Notes under the pieces: generated by a model
What the model was told of the DNA's origin: nothing
The model's input: only the letters and a program-made list of their open reading frames with translations
Database searches by the model: none
Source of the DNA: Bacteroidia bacterium
Lineage (GTDB): Bacteria > Bacteroidota > Bacteroidia > Bacteroidales > UBA932
DNA length: 8,894 bases
Assembly (NCBI GenBank): GCA_025996715.1
Contig: BNTQ01000105.1
Coordinates: 1-8,894, forward strand
Direction: 5' to 3'
Made by a program: the position numbers and the translations under genes
Shown: positions 6,513 to 8,894 of the stretch, in pieces
Layout of the letters: each line of letters begins with the position of its first letter
Numbering within the stretch: the first letter of the stretch is position 1

Positions 6513-6537
6513 TAACTTATTGACTATCAATAAGTTA
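6513..6537. promoter_or_regulatory. Perfect 11-bp palindrome just downstream of the groES transcription start
   Basis: Arms TAACTTATTGA (6513-6523) and TCAATAAGTTA (6527-6537) around CTA form an 11-bp inverted repeat without mismatch. It begins a few bases after the predicted start (near 6540). This is where a repressor operator for a heat-shock operon would sit, but the sequence is not CIRCE. It could also act as a 5' end RNA hairpin. Confidence 0.6.
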
Positions 6538-6546
6538 CACAAACGA

Positions 6547-6575
6547 CAAAGGTATGCCATTTTGGCAGACCTTTG
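6547..6575. promoter_or_regulatory. Palindrome covering the -7 box and spacer of the groES promoter
   Basis: CAAAGGT (6547-6553) and TGCCA (6555-6559) pair with TGGCA (6563-6567) and ACCTTTG (6569-6575), giving 12 pairs with one A/G mismatch and a TTT centre. It may be an operator in the promoter core. It may also be the terminator stem of the flavoprotein gene ending at 6595, although only a weak T stretch (TCGTTTG) follows. Confidence 0.5.
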
Positions 6576-6578
6576 CAA
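6547..6578 (-). promoter_or_regulatory. groES-groEL promoter
   Basis: The minus-strand -7 box TACCTTTG (6554-6547) has TTG (complement of 6576-6578) 21 bp upstream. This is the only full TAnnTTTG match found between the flavoprotein gene and groES. The predicted start is near 6540. Confidence 0.6.
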
Positions 6579-6594
6579 TTATTGACCTATTTTT

Positions 6595-7389
6595 TTACCG
6601 AATAAAATTTGTACCCACTCTGTTTTCGTAGGTAGGTAGGGCAATGCCTGCCGCTTTGCCCGCAGCAATACATTGGAGTAGCCACGCCATATTTTGCCCC
6701 AAGGTGCGCATCGTTTGCATTCCTTCCAAGTCCTGCCGCACCTCGTCGGGGGTGTTGCCGTGCACCATATTCCAATACTGCGACGACACCAAAGGCATAT
6801 TGTTGATGGTAAAATACTTGTTCAATTGCTCCAAAGCAGCCGTGGAGCCTGCCCTGCGGCAACTCACAATGGCGGCACCGGGTTTGCCTACAAACCGCCT
6901 GCTGCCTGCATAAAACAGCCTATCCATAAACGAGGTAACAAAGCCCGAAGCCCCAGCGTAGTGCACAGGCGAGCCTACTATCAAACCATCATATTGGTCG
7001 GCGCGGGCAATCACTTGGTTCACAACATCGTCCACAATGCACTTGCCTGTGGCGCGGCACGAGCCGCAACCTCTGCAACCCGAAATGGGCTGCAAATCCA
7101 ACCACAACAATTCGGTGTCCACTCCGTTTTTTTGGAGCGCGGCAGCAACTTCTGTCAGCGCAGTGTGGGTGCAGCCGTTTTTGTGAGGGCTGCCGTTTAT
7201 CAAAAGTACTTTCATTTTGGTAAAATTTTTGTGAGAAAATGTATCATTAGAAGATTTAATAATTTCTTTTTTTGAAGACGCATATCGGATGCCCGCTGTT
7301 GCAGCAGCAAGCCCTGCAACAGTAAAACCCACGCGCTTAATAGCAGTGCGCCGCGAAATTTTTTTGGAAGTATCAGAGGTTGAGTTCAC
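6595..7389 (-). CDS. Tat-exported flavodoxin-fold FMN reductase / iron-sulfur flavoprotein-like protein
   Basis: 264 residues. The N-terminus carries a twin-arginine signal: SRRTAIKRVGF at 12-22 followed by a hydrophobic stretch VAGLAAATAG, so the folded, cofactor-loaded protein should go to the periplasm or stay anchored by the uncleaved signal. From residue 59 comes an NADPH-dependent FMN-reductase / flavodoxin-like fold: MKVLLINGSPHKNGCTHTAL (FMN phosphate loop), YDGLIVGSPVHYAGASGF at 133-150, and RLFYAG. Cysteines C105, C108, C111 and C117 form CX2CX2CX5C, close to the compact 4Fe-4S motif of iron-sulfur flavoproteins. Substrate is unknown, probably an electron-transfer or quinone/metal reduction role. 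M59 is an alternative start giving a cytosolic form, but the promoter at 7424-7431 suits the long form. It lies 62 bp after dnaE, separately transcribed. Confidence 0.85.
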   Translation of the reverse strand: MNSTSDTSKKISRRTAIKRVGFTVAGLAAATAGIRYASSKKEIIKSSNDTFSHKNFTKMKVLLINGSPHKNGCTHTALTEVAAALQKNGVDTELLWLDLQPISGCRGCGSCRATGKCIVDDVVNQVIARADQYDGLIVGSPVHYAGASGFVTSFMDRLFYAGSRRFVGKPGAAIVSCRRAGSTAALEQLNKYFTINNMPLVSSQYWNMVHGNTPDEVRQDLEGMQTMRTLGQNMAWLLQCIAAGKAAGIALPTYENRVGTNFIR

Positions 7390-7423
7390 GCAGATTTTTT
7401 AGGTTTTGAATTGTATCAGGCGA

Positions 7424-7431
7424 CAAAGGTA
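7424..7431 (-). promoter_or_regulatory. -7 box of the flavoprotein gene
   Basis: On the minus strand 7431-7424 reads TACCTTTG. A clear -33 TTG is not visible, since the expected place falls in the end of dnaE. The start near 7417 would leave a 28-nt leader before the ATG at 7389, supporting the long, Tat-signal form of the protein. Confidence 0.5.
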
Positions 7432-7451
7432 AAAATAATTTTCATTTTTTG

Positions 7452-8894
7452 CTACCGCACCTGATATTGTATTTCTTGTTCCTTTAAAAAGTCGGTCAAA
7501 GTTTCGCCAAATGCTACTTTGGTGCGGTGGGCTTTGCTTTCAATTTGCATCCCTTCGCCCTGTAAAATAATTATCAAGTCGATGCCATCCTTAGCAGAAA
7601 ATGCCTCCAATTCTGCAATAAATTCTTCGTTGATTTTGGATACTTGGATGGTTAGTGTAATGGATTTTAGCCCACGTTTTTTGATTTCGTCCAACGATTC
7701 TATTCTGTTCAATCGCAGTTCGTACTCTTTACTCTTTTGCTGCTGCTCTGCCGATAATCCCATAGTGGCGTACTTGCTTTGATATTTTTCTTGCACGGCG
7801 GCGGTTAGCATATAGTAATTGCCCTCCACCAATTTGGGATAATAAATATCGTAATCTTTGCTAAACAAAAACCACTCATAAGTGCCGCTCTCGTCCTCGG
7901 TTGTGATTTTGCCGTAGGGCTTGCCGGTCTTGGTAGTGAGTTGTTGCACGCGGCTTACTTTGCCTGCCACCACCACATTTTTTTTGCTCACAAGGTCGTT
8001 GATGTTTTTCAATTCGTTCATCGAAGCGTTGGCAAAAGCAAGCACCACGTCATCGTATTTTGTCATCGGGTGCGACGACAAATAAACGCCAAGCATTTCT
8101 TTTTCTTTGTTCAACATCGCCAATTGATTGACCTCCTCAACCAACGGAATTTTTGGTGTGGACATTTTTTGGGTAGCCTCGTTGCCAAAAAGCGACTGTT
8201 GCCCGCTGTCTTTTTCGCGTTGCAGCGCGCCGGCGTAGCGCAGCAGACTGTCCACAAAGGTGGTATCTTTTTCGTGCTCCACAAAAAATGCGGGGCGGTC
8301 AATGCCCATTCCATCAAATGCGCCCGCACCTGCCAATGCTTCCACATTGCGTTTGTTGAGTGCTTTGGCGCCCATTCGTTCTACAAAATCAAACAGGTCT
8401 TTGAATTTTTTCTTGGCGCGTTCGTCCACAATCACTTCCGACACATTTTCGCCCACTCCTTTGATGGCAGCCAATCCAAAGCGAATATCGCCTTGCGCAT
8501 TCACGGTAAACGACACGTTGCTTTCGTTCACATTGGGCACCAACACTTTAATTTTCAAAGCCTTGCACTCCTTCATATATTTTTTTATATCATCGGGGCT
8601 CGACAAACTGTGTGCCAACGCCGATGCCAAAAACTCGGCAGGATAGTGCACTTTGAGATAGGCAGTCTGGTAGGCGAGCCACGAGTAGCCCACAGCGTGC
8701 GATTTATTGAAGGCATATTCGGTAAATTTTTCCCAATCGCTCCAAATTTTTTCGACAATGTTGGCGGGGTGTCCATTGGTTTTACAGCCTTCCAAAAATT
8801 GGGGTTTCAATTTGTCCAACTTTTCTTTTATTTTTTTGCCCATCGCTTTGCGCAACTCATCACTTTGTCCGCGCGTGAAGCCCGCCAATTTGCG
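7452..8894 (-). CDS. dnaE: DNA polymerase III alpha subunit, C-terminal part (N-terminus beyond right edge)
   Basis: 480 codons plus stop. The frame continues past the right edge (RKLAGFTRGQ precedes the TTG at 8888, which is internal and not a start). The polymerase active site and PHP domain are outside the window. Visible order: fingers region (SDELRKAMGKK, then FNKSHAVGYSWLAYQTAYLK at about 62-81), helix-hairpin-helix region at about 135-200 (FGLAAIKGVGENVS, ALNKRNVEALAGAGAFDGMG), the internal beta-clamp-binding pentapeptide QQSLF at about 232-236, and an OB fold at about 306-366 (VVVAGKVSRVQQL...GKPYGKITTEDESGTYEWFLF). Nothing looks disrupted. It is the replicative polymerase catalytic subunit and works with the clamp and clamp loader at the fork. 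Confidence 0.97.
   Translation of the reverse strand, partial: RKLAGFTRGQSDELRKAMGKKIKEKLDKLKPQFLEGCKTNGHPANIVEKIWSDWEKFTEYAFNKSHAVGYSWLAYQTAYLKVHYPAEFLASALAHSLSSPDDIKKYMKECKALKIKVLVPNVNESNVSFTVNAQGDIRFGLAAIKGVGENVSEVIVDERAKKKFKDLFDFVERMGAKALNKRNVEALAGAGAFDGMGIDRPAFFVEHEKDTTFVDSLLRYAGALQREKDSGQQSLFGNEATQKMSTPKIPLVEEVNQLAMLNKEKEMLGVYLSSHPMTKYDDVVLAFANASMNELKNINDLVSKKNVVVAGKVSRVQQLTTKTGKPYGKITTEDESGTYEWFLFSKDYDIYYPKLVEGNYYMLTAAVQEKYQSKYATMGLSAEQQQKSKEYELRLNRIESLDEIKKRGLKSITLTIQVSKINEEFIAELEAFSAKDGIDLIIILQGEGMQIESKAHRTKVAFGETLTDFLKEQEIQYQVR

Noticed and set aside
6392..6594. CIRCE operator for HrcA upstream of groES
   Set aside because: Looked for TTAGCACTC-N9-GAGTGCTAA on both strands and found no match; the palindromes present are different.
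6587..6862. Minus-strand 91-codon frame overlapping the flavoprotein gene
   Set aside because: It is a shifted reading of the flavoprotein 3' end, with no start signal and no family resemblance.
8886..8888. TTG at 8888 as the start of the DnaE-like protein
   Set aside because: The frame stays open to the right edge with RKL before it, and the sequence is internal to DnaE by family comparison. The gene is cut by the window.

Overview
The window looks like a chromosomal segment from a member of the Bacteroidota. Several genes are preceded by the phylum's characteristic promoter, a -7 box TAnnTTTG (TACCTTTG or TACTTTTG here) with a -33 TTG about 18-21 bp upstream, and ribosome binding sites are A/T-rich without a clear Shine-Dalgarno. 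GroEL has the GGM-type tail, and the left-edge gene encodes a BspA-like leucine-rich-repeat surface protein of a kind frequent in this phylum. A genus cannot be assigned. Every convincing protein gene is on the minus strand, so transcription runs right to left.

Right to left: (i) 7452-8894 is the C-terminal part of dnaE, the replicative DNA polymerase III alpha subunit, cut by the right edge. (ii) 6595-7389 encodes a predicted Tat-exported flavodoxin-fold flavoprotein with a compact four-cysteine motif like that of iron-sulfur flavoproteins. (iii) 6392-6594 is a control region with a promoter and two palindromes, followed by groES (6122-6391), a hairpin-rich spacer, groEL (4375-6009) and a strong intrinsic terminator. 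(iv) 3656-4166 is a two-gene DUF4160/DUF2442 module with its own promoter.

(v) 3086-3655 has no gene. It holds the hicAB promoter and then a dense set of structured intergenic repeats: an inverted copy of a two-hairpin element, a pair of mutually inverted hairpins, a direct copy of the two-hairpin element, and a 153-bp nested palindrome with four satellite hairpins placed symmetrically about one centre. (vi) 2468-3085 is a hicAB toxin-antitoxin operon. (vii) 2196-2467 has divergent promoters. One drives an unrecognised small gene (1767-2195) whose 3' end runs into another copy of the two-hairpin repeat. The other, on the plus strand, has no evident gene behind it. (viii) 1-1747 is the N-terminal part of a secreted BspA-like protein built of near-identical 69-bp repeats, cut by the left edge.

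The right half is housekeeping (replication, chaperonin). The left half is accessory: one certain and one possible toxin-antitoxin-like pair, repeats, and a repeat-rich surface protein. I found no CRISPR array, transposase, integrase, tRNA or rRNA, and no clearly new multi-gene system. The points most worth following are the nested palindrome, the two-hairpin repeat with a replaced stem in one copy, the palindromes upstream of groES, the plus-strand promoter with no gene, and the DUF4160/DUF2442 pair.
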